Below, piece by piece: positions 53,208-62,215 of a DNA stretch of 64,000 bases. The notes under the pieces are model-generated. The model ran no database searches and was not told where the DNA came from. It saw nothing but the letters and a program-made list of their open reading frames with translations. The DNA lies in the NCBI RefSeq assembly GCF_006715165.1, contig NZ_VFMS01000001.1:3100001-3164000 (forward strand), in the 5' to 3' direction. Every line of letters begins with the position of its first letter. Position 1 is the stretch's first letter. Origin of the DNA: Arthrobacter sp. SLBN-122. GTDB lineage: Bacteria; Actinomycetota; Actinomycetes; Actinomycetales; Micrococcaceae. A program made the position numbers and the translations under genes.

Positions 53208-53759
53208 CTAGTCCCCGCGGACCCCATAGGTGCTCAGCACGTTGCCCTTGCTGGTGGTTGACTGGTCCTGCAGCGCCAGCCGGGTCAACGGGTCACCGTC
53301 CTGGAACAATTTGCGGCCGCTGCCGGCAATGACCGGGTGCGTCATCAACTGCAGTGAGTCCAGCAGCCCGGCGAAGAGCAGCTGCCGCACCACGGAGATG
53401 CTCCCGCACACGGCGATCTCGCCGCCGTCGCGCTCCTTCAGCCTGGCTACGAACTCCTCCAGCGGCGCATCCATCAGCTGCGAATTCTGCCATTCCAGGG
53501 GCCCGGTGAGGGTGCGTGAGGCAACAAACTTCTCCACCGGGTTGATGAACGCGGCGAAGTCCTGGTCAGCCGAGGCGTTAGGCCAGTATTCGGCCCACTC
53601 CTGGTAGCTGACGCGGCCCAGGACCACCGTGTCCACCGTGTTGATCATCCTGGTCAGGCCCGCGCCAAGTTCCTCGTCGAAGCTGTCGAACTGGAACTTG
53701 AAAGGTTCGGACACCACCCCGTCCACGGAGTGGAACAGGCCGGCAGTGAGTTTGCGCAT
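53208..53759 (-). CDS. Dihydrofolate reductase family (RibD C-terminal-like) protein
   Basis: 183 residues. RibD_C fold: RKLTAGLFHSVDGVVSEP, DTVVLGRVSYQEWAEYW, GEIAVCGSISVVRQLL and GSGRKLFQDG. Actinobacterial stand-alone members are NAD(P)H-dependent reductases of unknown substrate and are not essential DHFRs. Converges with the DUF3846 gene across the inverted repeat at 53103-53172. Confidence 0.87.
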   Translation of the reverse strand: MRKLTAGLFHSVDGVVSEPFKFQFDSFDEELGAGLTRMINTVDTVVLGRVSYQEWAEYWPNASADQDFAAFINPVEKFVASRTLTGPLEWQNSQLMDAPLEEFVARLKERDGGEIAVCGSISVVRQLLFAGLLDSLQLMTHPVIAGSGRKLFQDGDPLTRLALQDQSTTSKGNVLSTYGVRGD

Positions 53760-53983
53760 GGGAACCTCCAGTTTTTTGGGCGGACAGCCATTACGGTATT
53801 CGCCCCAGGCCGTTCCGGGAAGGGCACGGGAGGGGCATTTTTGGCCCGGGAATCCGTACGACGGCGGGTGGCTGCGTTAGCTTCATCACTCGCCGTGTCG
53901 TCTTGCGCAGTTTCGTGCCGGCCGGGCCCCATACTTGTGTTTGAGCGGCTTTTGCCGTCCCCCGGCCAGGCAGGAGGAAGTGC

Positions 53984-54361
53984 ATGGAGACCCTGAAAAA
54001 AGTCGTGACCAACCAGTATTTTCCTGCCGGCGCCGTACTGACGGCCGTGGTGCTGTTCTGGGTCGTGGGCATGCTTGGCGGGCTGTCCCTGCTTAACAAC
54101 AACCAGCCGCCGCTGACCACCCTGACCTGGATGCTGTTCGTCTACGCGGCAGCTGTCCTGACCCCCCTCGCAGGGCTGCTGGCCGCTGTCGACCTGGTCC
54201 GCCGCTGGCGCCGCAACCGCGCCGCCGCACCTGTCCTGGAGGCCGACCTTTCCTCAGGGACTGGGGAAGCGTTGGAGCTTGAAGCTTCCCCTGCACAACC
54301 CGCCGTTTCCCAGCAGGCGCCGGCCAAGCCGCAGCGTCCCGGCCGGCAGGAAGCAGCCTAG
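53984..54361 (+). CDS. Small membrane protein, unknown
   Basis: 125 residues with two membrane helices (GAVLTAVVLFWVVGMLGG and TWMLFVYAAAVLTPLAGLL) and an acidic, Pro/Ala-rich C-terminal tail of about 50 residues, probably cytoplasmic. A GGAGG-type site precedes ATG 53984. No family recognised; faces the PAS-GGDEF-EAL gene 31 bases away. Confidence 0.65.
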   Translation: METLKKVVTNQYFPAGAVLTAVVLFWVVGMLGGLSLLNNNQPPLTTLTWMLFVYAAAVLTPLAGLLAAVDLVRRWRRNRAAAPVLEADLSSGTGEALELEASPAQPAVSQQAPAKPQRPGRQEAA

Positions 54362-54392
54362 GCGAAGCAGCCCCGGTTGCGGGCCACCTGCT

Positions 54393-56582
54393 TTAGCGCC
54401 CCTTCAAAGCGTTCAGCGCTTCCTCCGCGTGGCGCAGTGCCTGGCCAAGCCGGTCCCCGGGCTCCGGCAGTGAGAACAGATAGCCCTGCAGCGAATCGCA
54501 TTCCAGGGCCGCCAGGTAATCAGCCTGTGCCACGGTCTCGATCCCTTCCGCAGTGACGGTCAGCCCCAGGCTGTGCGCCATGTTGATCATGGAACTGAGA
54601 ATGGGCAGGCGTTCGTTGCCCGTCCGCACCATGGACACGAACGACTGGTCGATTTTCACCGTGTCCACCGGCAGGTCCTGCAACCGGCCCAATGAGGAGT
54701 AACCGGTGCCGAAGTCATCCAGTGCCACCCTGGCCCCGGCGTCCCGGAGCGTGCTGAGCTGCCGGATCAGACTGCAGTCGGCGTCGAAAAACACACTCTC
54801 GGTGACTTCCATGACCAGCTGGTAGGGGGCCACGCCGCTGGCTTTCGCGAGCCTCAGGACGGTCTCGGCGAAGTCCGGTTCCTGCAGCTGGACGCCGGAA
54901 ACGTTGACGGCCAGGGAGCGCGAGGGATCCTCGCTGAGCCACCGCGCCAACTGCACCATTCCGGAAGCCATCACCTCGGCCCCGATTTCGCTGATCAGCC
55001 GGGTGCGCTCGGCCAGCGGGATGAAGATCGACGGCGGCACCCGCTCGCCGTCGCGGTCCCACCTTGCCAGTGCCTCCAGTTGCACCACCTGTCCCATGCG
55101 GTGCGACACGATGGGCTGGAAGTCCACGGTAATTTCGCCGCGCGGAACGGCCAGCCGCAGTCCGCTCTCCATATGCGTGCGCTGCACCAGGGCCTGCATC
55201 ATGTCCGGGTGGAAGCGCAGGAACCGGTTCTTGCCGGCCGCCTTGGCCGCATACATCGCGATGTCCGCGTGCCGCAGCAGTTCGGACGGACCAACGCTGT
55301 CCTGCCCCAGGGAGGCGAGGCCCAGGCTCAGGCGCGGCCGCAGGACGGTGCCGTTGATGGTCACCGGGACGTGCAGGCAGCGCACGATGCACGCCGCGAT
55401 GGCGTCGGCGTCCGGGCACGCCGTCAACAGCACCACGAACTCGTCCCCGCCCAACCGTGCAACCACGTCTGCGGTGGGGACGCACCCGCGGAGCCGGCGT
55501 GCCACTTCGATGAGCATGTCATCGCCTGCCTGGTGGCCAAGGATGTCATTGACCTCCTTGAAGTCGTCCAGGTCGAGAAGCAGGACGTCCACCGTCTTCA
55601 GCCGGGGTTCCAGCAGTGCTTCGGCCAGGGCGTCGTTGAACACCGCCCTGTTCGCGAGCCCGGTCAGCGGGTCCTGGAACGCCATGGCCCGCAGCTTCTC
55701 AGCCTGGACGGCCAGGTCCATCATGGCCCGGTGCGCCTGCTCCTGCGCTTTCCGCCGGGGCGTGACATCGCGGAAGCTCCATACCCGGCCGACGATTTTT
55801 TCGCCCACCCGTTGGGGGCGGGAATACCGTTCGTATGTACGGCCGTCCCTGAACTCAACCACGTCATGGCTTTCGGCGGCCGGGTCCTCCTGGAGTTCGC
55901 CGAGCCGGGCGGTGAAGGCCACAGGATCCGCCACCTGCTCCACGATGAGCCGCATGACGGGTTCTTCGCTCTCCGCCTCCATCAGTTCCGGCCGGATACC
56001 CCACATGGTGAGGAATTGATCGTTAAAACCTGCCACCCTGCCGTCATTGCCCATCACCAGGATGCCGTCGGCAGTGGATTCCAAGGTGGCCGTCAGCAGG
56101 GACATCGCCTCCCGCAGGCCCTCGTCTGCCTTGCGGTGTGCCGTTCCGCGGGCGGAAAGCAGCAGCCGCGCTGCGGAGGGCGCAACCTGTTCTTCCGGTT
56201 GCGCCGGCGGTCCAGCCTCCCCTTGAGTGCCGGCCGCGGTTGGCTGGGGAAGGAGTGCGGCGGCCACCTCGATGGGGATCTCGACGCCGTCGTGGCGCAG
56301 CCCTATGATCTCCCGCGGCCGCGGATACGCCTCCGGCTCGGCAAGGAGTTGGTGGAACAACATGTCCACCTCGTCACGGAAGCCCTCGGCGATCAGTTGG
56401 CGGTGGTCCCTGCCGGGAAGAGCTTCCCCGGCGAAGCCGAAGAGCCTCGCTGCTGCCGGATTGGCTGCAAGAATGATGCCCTCTGCGGTCAATGCCAGCA
56501 GCGCGTCCGGGCTCGCGTCCATGACCACGCCAAACGTTTGTAATGCCACATTGTTGGCACGGCCCATAAAACTGGTCATCAC
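54393..56582 (-). CDS. PAS-PAS-GGDEF-EAL cyclic-di-GMP protein
   Basis: 729 residues, soluble. Two PAS domains (about 15-110 and 165-285), then GGDEF with intact signature LGGDEF and the RxxD region, then EAL with LEALARW, EVTES, DDFGTGYSS, TVKIDQSF and EGIET all present. Both synthesis and hydrolysis of cyclic-di-GMP are possible; hybrid proteins often do only one. No membrane segment, so PAS domains likely sense an internal signal. Start ATG 56582 or 56567. Confidence 0.93.
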   Translation of the reverse strand: MMTSFMGRANNVALQTFGVVMDASPDALLALTAEGIILAANPAAARLFGFAGEALPGRDHRQLIAEGFRDEVDMLFHQLLAEPEAYPRPREIIGLRHDGVEIPIEVAAALLPQPTAAGTQGEAGPPAQPEEQVAPSAARLLLSARGTAHRKADEGLREAMSLLTATLESTADGILVMGNDGRVAGFNDQFLTMWGIRPELMEAESEEPVMRLIVEQVADPVAFTARLGELQEDPAAESHDVVEFRDGRTYERYSRPQRVGEKIVGRVWSFRDVTPRRKAQEQAHRAMMDLAVQAEKLRAMAFQDPLTGLANRAVFNDALAEALLEPRLKTVDVLLLDLDDFKEVNDILGHQAGDDMLIEVARRLRGCVPTADVVARLGGDEFVVLLTACPDADAIAACIVRCLHVPVTINGTVLRPRLSLGLASLGQDSVGPSELLRHADIAMYAAKAAGKNRFLRFHPDMMQALVQRTHMESGLRLAVPRGEITVDFQPIVSHRMGQVVQLEALARWDRDGERVPPSIFIPLAERTRLISEIGAEVMASGMVQLARWLSEDPSRSLAVNVSGVQLQEPDFAETVLRLAKASGVAPYQLVMEVTESVFFDADCSLIRQLSTLRDAGARVALDDFGTGYSSLGRLQDLPVDTVKIDQSFVSMVRTGNERLPILSSMINMAHSLGLTVTAEGIETVAQADYLAALECDSLQGYLFSLPEPGDRLGQALRHAEEALNALKGR

Positions 56583-56665
56583 ACCACCCCTTCGCCATCA
56601 TAAAGGCCATCCGCGCCAATTGGGCGGGTACCGGGGGCCATAAATTAAGTCACGTTGGACGTAAA

Positions 56666-56699
56666 AAGCGCCGTCCTCCTTTTGGGGAGTCCGGCGCTT
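56666..56699 (-). terminator. Rho-independent terminator of the GlsB-type gene
   Basis: AAGCGCCG (56666-56673) and CGGCGCTT (56692-56699) form a stem extended by CTCC/GGAG pairs; on the minus strand it is followed by a run of T (AAAAA at 56663-56667 on plus), 26 bases after the 56726 stop. Confidence 0.85.
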
Positions 56700-56725
56700 C
56701 TTACTGAATTATTTATGTGCTGCGG

Positions 56726-56995
56726 CTACACCCGGCGGCCACTGCGGTTGGTGACTGCTCCGTAGATCAGGAGAACGATGATGGAGCCGAGGATGGCCAG
56801 CAGCCACGTCCTGAGATCGAAGAATTCGGCCAGTCCACCGCCAAAGATGAGCGATCCGATCCAGCCGCCCAGGATGGCTCCGACGACGCCGAGGACCAGG
56901 GTCACTACCCAGCCGCCGCCTTGGCGACCCGGCAGGATGGCCTTCGCAATGGCTCCAGCAATCAGGCCCAAAATGAGAAATCCGATAATGCCCAT
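56726..56995 (-). CDS. GlsB/YeaQ/YmgE family stress membrane protein
   Basis: 89 residues from ATG 56995 (AAGGAG eight bases upstream). Three membrane helices with Gly-rich faces: GIIGFLILGLIAGAIAKAIL, GGWVVTLVLGVVGAILGG and WLLAILGSIIVLLIYG. The PGRQGGGWVVT loop is typical of the transglycosylase-associated GlsB family, induced by general stress. Clear terminator downstream. Confidence 0.92.
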   Translation of the reverse strand: MGIIGFLILGLIAGAIAKAILPGRQGGGWVVTLVLGVVGAILGGWIGSLIFGGGLAEFFDLRTWLLAILGSIIVLLIYGAVTNRSGRRV

Positions 56996-57240
56996 GTTGC
57001 CACTCCTTGTCAGTAAGTTGTGCCGGGCCCCCATTTCCGGTTCCATCATTCAATCAGCAGGCTTACTACTGTGCAAGACTTTGAATATCACAGGATGACT
57101 GTCAGTTTCGCGGCAGGAATGCGGATCTTTTATTCAGGGCGGCGGAATGGAGCGGTGTCCGCCAAATAGAAGAGTGGCCGCTAAGGGAACAGTGTCCGCC
57201 GATAGGATGCAAGTCCCGGATCAGACCAAGGAGTGCAGGC

Positions 57241-58104
57241 ATGCCCAGTCAGACCGCCAGGCCCCGTGCCATCTTTCTCGACATCGACGGGACGTACGCC
57301 GACCACGGGCTGGCTCCGGCCGCGCATGTGGACGCGGTGCGGACCGCCCGGAAACTCGGACACCTGGTCTTTGTCTGCACCGGCCGGCCACTGTCCATGG
57401 TCCCGGCCCACATCCTGGACGCGGGGTTTGACGGCACCATTACGGGGGCCGGTGCCCGCGTGGAGGTCAACGGGGAGATCCTGAAGGACGCCCGTTTTGA
57501 GCCGGACCTGGCGGCCCGCATTGTGGAGGCCCTGGATGCGCACCACGCCGCCTACATCCTGGAAGCTCCGGAGGCCCTGCACGGCCGGATCGGGGTGGAC
57601 CGGCGGCTGAGGGAGGTGCTGGGCCCCGTCTTCGCCGGCCGTCCACAGCACGACGGAGTCCTCAGCACGGACGTGGATCCGCTCGAGGACATCCTGGGAC
57701 CGATGCAGTACAGCGATGACCTCCACAGCATCTCCTATGCCAAGGTCTCCTGCTTCGATTCACCGGTACCCTTGAGCCACCTGATGGAATCCTTCGGTCC
57801 GGACGTGGGGCTGATCCCCAGTTCCCTGTCGGCGCTGGGTGACCGCGCGGGGGAGATCTTCATGGCCGGCACCCACAAGGCGGTGGGCATCCAGGCGGTG
57901 GAAGCCCGGCTCGGCCTGGACCGGGCGGACATCATTGCCATCGGCGACAGCGCCAACGACATTGAAATGCTCGAGTACGCCGGCGTGGGCATCGCCGTGG
58001 AGGGCGGTCATCCCGCCGTTCTTGCCGTGGCGGACAGGATCACCGCCCCTCCCGCCGGTAACGGCGTCGCGCTGGCCTTCGCCGAACTCGGGCTCCTGGG
58101 CTGA
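57241..58104 (+). CDS. HAD-IIB (Cof-type) phosphatase
   Basis: 287 residues, AAGGAG upstream. HAD motif I FLDIDGTYADHG, motif II VCTGRPLSM, motif III Lys in AGTHKAVGI and motif IV IAIGDSANDIEML. The C2B cap lies between motifs II and III. Cof-type enzymes hydrolyse sugar phosphates or flavin intermediates. Two similar sequences, GTGTCCGCCAAATAG and GTGTCCGCCGATAGG, lie about 50 and 85 bases upstream. Confidence 0.9.
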   Translation: MPSQTARPRAIFLDIDGTYADHGLAPAAHVDAVRTARKLGHLVFVCTGRPLSMVPAHILDAGFDGTITGAGARVEVNGEILKDARFEPDLAARIVEALDAHHAAYILEAPEALHGRIGVDRRLREVLGPVFAGRPQHDGVLSTDVDPLEDILGPMQYSDDLHSISYAKVSCFDSPVPLSHLMESFGPDVGLIPSSLSALGDRAGEIFMAGTHKAVGIQAVEARLGLDRADIIAIGDSANDIEMLEYAGVGIAVEGGHPAVLAVADRITAPPAGNGVALAFAELGLLG

Positions 58105-58134
58105 ACCAGACTGGTTTGGAGCGCCGGGCGGGCC

Positions 58135-59505
58135 TCAGCCCACCGCGGGTACCGTGACCGTCGCCCCGGCGGGGGTGCCAAGGCCCCGCACTGCCCAGCC
58201 TTCTTCCTGCCACGCCGCTGCATCCAGCACGTTCCGGGCATCCAGGACCACCCGCCGTCGTACCTGCTGGCCGGAGACCGCGGGACAAAGCTGCCGGTAC
58301 TCGTCCCATTCGGTGAGGAGCAACACCAGTTCGGCGCCCTGTAACGCCCTCCCCGTCGACGCCTCGAAGCGGAGGCGCGGGTAGCGGCGCCAGGCTAGAT
58401 TCACGGCTTTTGGGTCCGTGACGGTGACGCTGGCCCCGGCAGCGGCCAGCCGGTCCGCCACATCCAGTGCAGGGGAATCCCGGATGTCATCCGTATCGGG
58501 CTTGAAGGAGGCACCCAGGACGGTGATCGAGCGCCCGGCCAACGAACCGCCGCACAATTCCGTGGCGAGGTTGACCGTGCGCTCACGCTGGCCAAGGTTG
58601 ACCGCATCAACCAGGCGCATCCAGTCCTGCACCGCCGGCACACCAAATGTGGCCGCCTGGGCGCGGAAGCTCCGGACGTCCTTCGGCAGGCAGCCGCCGC
58701 CAAAGCCCAGCCCCGCGTGCAGATACCGGCCGCCGATCCTCGGGTCCAGCCCCATCGCCTCGCTGAGCTCCGTCACGTCCGCGCCTGCAGCATCGCACAG
58801 CCCGGCCACGGCATTGATGAAGCTGATTTTGGTGGCCAGGTACGCATTCGCGGCCGACTTGATGAGCTCGGCCGTGGCAAAGCTGCAAACCAGGCGGGGG
58901 ATCCCGGCAGCCAGCAGCGGTTCATAGACCGCATCCAGCGCTGCCGCCACCCCCAGCGGCGCACCTGTTGCCGCGTCGAAGGCAGCAGCCCGGCCACTCT
59001 CCACGCCATAGACCAGCCGGTCCGGCACCAGCGAGTCCTTCACGGCGGTGCCCTGCCGCAGGAACTCGGGGTTCCAGCCGAGCAGCACGTCGGGGCGCGA
59101 CGCCAGGATGCCGCGGAGCATGTCCACCGTTCCAACGGGCACGGTGGATTTGCCCACGACGACGGCGCCCGCAGCCAGGTGCGGCAGCAGGGTTTCGAGG
59201 GCGGAGACCAGGAAGGTCAGGTCGGCGGCGTCGGACATCTTGTCCTGCGGTGTCCCCACGCACAGGAAGTGCACCTGCGCATCCGCGGCATCGCGTGGAT
59301 CGGTAGCGAACCTCAGCCTCCCCGTGGCGCGGCCGTCCTGGAGGAGCTCATCCAGCCCGGGCTCGTGGAACGGCGCGGCCCCCTGCGCCAGCTGCCGCAC
59401 CTTCCCGGGGTCGACGTCGATGCCCACCACCTTGTGGCCCATTGAGGCAAGGGTTGCCGCGTGGACAGCGCCCAGGTACCCGCAGCCGATTACTGAAATC
59501 CTCAT
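58135..59505 (-). CDS. ugd: UDP-glucose 6-dehydrogenase
   Basis: 456 residues from ATG 59505, which overlaps the upstream glycosyltransferase stop (ATGA). N-terminal NAD fold (RISVIGCGYLGAVHAATLA), catalytic GGGCLPKDVRSF with the active Cys and Lys in ELIKSAANAYLATKISFIN, C-terminal UDP-binding domain GASFKPDTDDIRDSPAL. It makes UDP-glucuronate for envelope polysaccharides or glycolipids. Operon with the GT4 enzyme suggests joint use in a cell-wall glycan. Confidence 0.94.
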   Translation of the reverse strand: MRISVIGCGYLGAVHAATLASMGHKVVGIDVDPGKVRQLAQGAAPFHEPGLDELLQDGRATGRLRFATDPRDAADAQVHFLCVGTPQDKMSDAADLTFLVSALETLLPHLAAGAVVVGKSTVPVGTVDMLRGILASRPDVLLGWNPEFLRQGTAVKDSLVPDRLVYGVESGRAAAFDAATGAPLGVAAALDAVYEPLLAAGIPRLVCSFATAELIKSAANAYLATKISFINAVAGLCDAAGADVTELSEAMGLDPRIGGRYLHAGLGFGGGCLPKDVRSFRAQAATFGVPAVQDWMRLVDAVNLGQRERTVNLATELCGGSLAGRSITVLGASFKPDTDDIRDSPALDVADRLAAAGASVTVTDPKAVNLAWRRYPRLRFEASTGRALQGAELVLLLTEWDEYRQLCPAVSGQQVRRRVVLDARNVLDAAAWQEEGWAVRGLGTPAGATVTVPAVG

Positions 59506-60659
59506 GACGATGCTCCTGCCCTGGACGTTTTCTGGGGGGATGCCGGGACCGCCGCCATGACGTCCCGGTAGTGCTGCACCAGTTCCGTACACAGCGCCAG
59601 CCAGGTCCTGTCCTGCACCGAGGCGTGAGCGGCGGCCGCGAATGCCCGGCGCTTGGCGTCGTCGCCCATCAGGTCCTGCACCCTGGCGCGCATGGCGGAC
59701 AGGTCGCCCGGTTCGTACAGCCACCCGGTCCGCGAATTCTCCACCAGGTCCAATGGTCCGCCGCGCCCCGTGGCCACTACCGGAACACCAGATGCCATGG
59801 CCTCCTGGATGGTCTGGCAGAAAGTTTCGAACTTGCCGGGATGGACGAACAGGTCGAAGGAAGCCACCGCCCGCGCCAGCTCCCCGCCGCCCAGGAAACC
59901 GGTGAACACCGCGCGGGGGAGTGCATTCTCCAATGCTGTCCGCTGCGGCCCGTCGCCCACGATCACCAGCCTCGTGTTGGGCATGCCGGCCAGGGCGGCC
60001 AGGTCTTCCACCTGTTTTTCCACCGCCAGCCTGCCCACATAGCCGATGATCCGTTCACCGTTGGGGGCAACCGAGGCCCGCCACCCGTCGTCGCGTTTTT
60101 CCGGCGAGAACCGTGCCGTGTCCACACCCCGCCGCCACATCCGCACCCGCGGGATGCCCCGGCCGCGCAACTGGTTCAGCGCGAACGTGGAGGGCGCCAG
60201 GGTGCGTGTTGCCAGTAAGTGGATGTTCTCCACCCGGTTCCAGGCCCAGTTCTCGAGGAAGGGCACACCGTACCTGGCGGCGTAGCCGGGGACTTCGGTC
60301 TGGTAGATCGCCACGGTGGGAATCCCCAGCTGGCTGGCGGCCTGGGCCGCGCGCCAGCCCAGCACGAACGGCGATGCAAGATGCACTACGTCGGGCGCGT
60401 ACTCGGCAAGGATTCGCTTGACCCGGTAGACCCCTCCCAGTGCCACCCGCACGTTCGCATACCCTGCCACCGGAACCGCTGGAAGCCTGTGGACATCGGC
60501 GCCGTTGACCTGGGCCGCCGGCTCCCCGTCGTGGGCGGAAGGCGCGATGACCAGAACTTCGTCGCCCCGCTCCTGGAGATGGTCCAGGACCCGCAGGATG
60601 GAGTGGGTGACACCGTTCATCAACGGCAAAAAAGATTCGGCAACAATTGCAATCCGCAC
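59502..60659 (-). CDS. GT4 glycosyltransferase (GDP-mannose-type, MgtA/PimB-like)
   Basis: 385 residues. GT-B fold: ESFLPLMNGVTHSILR at the start, PYT-type acceptor loop IYQTEVPGYAARYGV, donor domain GYVGRLAVEKQVEDL, VIVGDGPQ and the EX7E region GKFETFCQTIQEAMASGVPV. Closest to actinobacterial alpha-mannosyltransferases of lipid-linked glycan synthesis; GDP-mannose is the expected donor. Coupled to ugd by start/stop overlap, so a mannosyl-glucuronyl glycolipid is possible. Confidence 0.88.
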   Translation of the reverse strand: MRIAIVAESFLPLMNGVTHSILRVLDHLQERGDEVLVIAPSAHDGEPAAQVNGADVHRLPAVPVAGYANVRVALGGVYRVKRILAEYAPDVVHLASPFVLGWRAAQAASQLGIPTVAIYQTEVPGYAARYGVPFLENWAWNRVENIHLLATRTLAPSTFALNQLRGRGIPRVRMWRRGVDTARFSPEKRDDGWRASVAPNGERIIGYVGRLAVEKQVEDLAALAGMPNTRLVIVGDGPQRTALENALPRAVFTGFLGGGELARAVASFDLFVHPGKFETFCQTIQEAMASGVPVVATGRGGPLDLVENSRTGWLYEPGDLSAMRARVQDLMGDDAKRRAFAAAAHASVQDRTWLALCTELVQHYRDVMAAVPASPQKTSRAGASS

Positions 60660-60783
60660 TCCTCAACCGTGTGCGCCTTCCTTGAAATGGCGGGGGAGAA
60701 AGCGTTACCCGAAGGCGAAGCCCGGGTGAACAACTCGCCGCCACGATCAAAAATATTTAGTAAGTAGGCTTGGCATCTGATGC

Positions 60784-60795
60784 TAAGCATGCTTA
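60784..60795. promoter_or_regulatory. Perfect palindrome TAAGCATGCTTA
   Basis: A 12-bp perfect palindrome in the divergent gap between the glycosyltransferase and the PRC-barrel/DUF2382 gene, next to an AT-rich stretch (AAAATATTTAGTAAG at 60749-60763). It could be an operator for either gene. Confidence 0.4.
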
Positions 60796-60918
60796 CGGTA
60801 GTGGGGCAGTCAGCGCAAAGCCTCAAGCAGACGGGGCGGAAGCCGGGCGTCGGGGACAACCCGCGCCAGGACATCCATTGCTGGCAGACCCAGTGCAAAG
60901 ACACATCCAAGGAGAGTC

Positions 60919-61776
60919 ATGCTCAACAGGGAAAATCTTGAAAACCTGCTCACCAAGGGCGGCAACGTCGTCGGTTCCGATGGCACCAAGATCGGTTCGA
61001 TCGGACAGCTGTACGCAGACGACGACACGGGTGAGCCCACATGGGTCACGGTCAAGACCGGCCTTTTCGGCACCTCGGAGTCATTCATTCCGGTTGAAGG
61101 TGCACACAACCAGGGCGAAGACCTGGTGGTCCCGTACACCAAGGAACACGTCAAGGACGCTCCCCGCGTAGACGCCGACGGCCACCTCACCCCCGAGGAA
61201 GAGGACCGGCTCTACACCTACTACGACCGTGGCGCACGGACCTACACTGAGGCAACGTCCGGCACGGCAGGCGACGTTGACCTTCAGGGCGACGCCGACC
61301 TGAACGCAGGCACACCGACGGCAGGCATCACGTCCGATCGTGACACCTCCGACCGGGACACCTCCGCCCGGGGAGCGGTTGGCCACGACACCTCCGGTCC
61401 CACCACGGACGACGCCATGACCCGGTCCGAGGAAAAGCTGCACGTGGGCAAGGAGCGCGAGGCCACCGGCCGCGCACGTCTGCGCAAGTACGTCACCACC
61501 GAGAACGTCACCAAGACCATCCCTGTGGAGCGCGAAGAAGTCCGCATCGAGCGTGAGCCCATCACCGACGCAAACCGCGGTGCCGCCCTCGACGGACCTG
61601 CCATCAGCGAGGAAGAGCACGAAGTGGTCCTCCACGAGGAGCGCCCCGTCGTGGATAAGGAAGCCGTCCCGGTGGAGCGGGTCCGGCTGGACAAGGACGT
61701 TGTCCGCGACGATGTCACGGTCAACGAGGAAGTCCGCAAGGAGAACATCGAATCGGACGGCGGCGCCCGCCGCTGA
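60919..61776 (+). CDS. PRC-barrel and DUF2382 stress protein
   Basis: 285 residues. PRC-barrel at the N-terminus (NVVGSDGTKIGSIGQLYADD, VKTGLFGTSESFIPV), a linker with direct repeat DRDTSDRDTS, then DUF2382 (SEEKLHVGKEREATGRARLR, VPVERVRLDKDVVRDDVTV) composed of charged beta repeats. Proteins of this type are envelope or general stress proteins in actinobacteria and cyanobacteria. Followed by four stacked hairpins. Confidence 0.9.
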   Translation: MLNRENLENLLTKGGNVVGSDGTKIGSIGQLYADDDTGEPTWVTVKTGLFGTSESFIPVEGAHNQGEDLVVPYTKEHVKDAPRVDADGHLTPEEEDRLYTYYDRGARTYTEATSGTAGDVDLQGDADLNAGTPTAGITSDRDTSDRDTSARGAVGHDTSGPTTDDAMTRSEEKLHVGKEREATGRARLRKYVTTENVTKTIPVEREEVRIEREPITDANRGAALDGPAISEEEHEVVLHEERPVVDKEAVPVERVRLDKDVVRDDVTVNEEVRKENIESDGGARR

Positions 61777-61779
61777 CCT

Positions 61780-61932
61780 GGACGGGGGCCTCGGCCCCCG
61801 TCCAACGGGCCAGCTGGTTGAACCAGCAGCCCTGACACGGTGAACGGCGCCGGGAGCCACCTTGGGGGCTCCCGGCGCCGCAGTCGTTTAAAACGCTGGT
61901 GCAGCCCCGCCGATGGCGTTGGCTGCACCAGC
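61780..61932 (+). repeat. Cluster of four consecutive hairpins
   Basis: Within 153 bases: GGACGGGGGCC/GGCCCCCGTCC (61780-61803); GCTGGTT-G-AACCAGC (61813-61827); GGCGCCGGGAGCC/GGCTCCCGGCGCC (61846-61879, perfect 13-bp arms); GCTGGTGCAGCC/GGCTGCACCAGC (61895-61932, perfect 12-bp arms with nested CGCC-GAT-GGCG). The first is a likely terminator for the PRC/DUF2382 gene. The rest exceed what termination needs. Confidence 0.75.
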
Positions 61933-62215
61933 CAGTAGGACGAATATCTTCAGAACTTACGGTTCATCTTTCATTCGCGGCTCCTGTTTTCCCGGTTTAC
62001 GGTATCCGGGTCCTTGGCTGGCGCCGTGTCAATGGCGGTGGCCAGCAGAAATCGCAGTACGCCCTCCGGGGGGTTTCTGGTGTTGGTTGCTACCAATTTT
62101 ACGGCGGGGCTTCGGAAAAAGCGCCCGCCTGCCGGTCATTTGATTGTTCATCCATGGCCGCGTGGAGCCTGTCGTTCGCGGGCAGAGCGCACCCGGCGTG
62201 ACACCATGGGACACG
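61933..62215. other. Intergenic region upstream of the DUF6350 gene
   Basis: No gene is supported. Lower GC than its surroundings near 61935-61990 and 62085-62110 (TACCAATTTTACGG). It should hold the DUF6350 promoter. Frames on both strands lack gene character. Confidence 0.4.
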
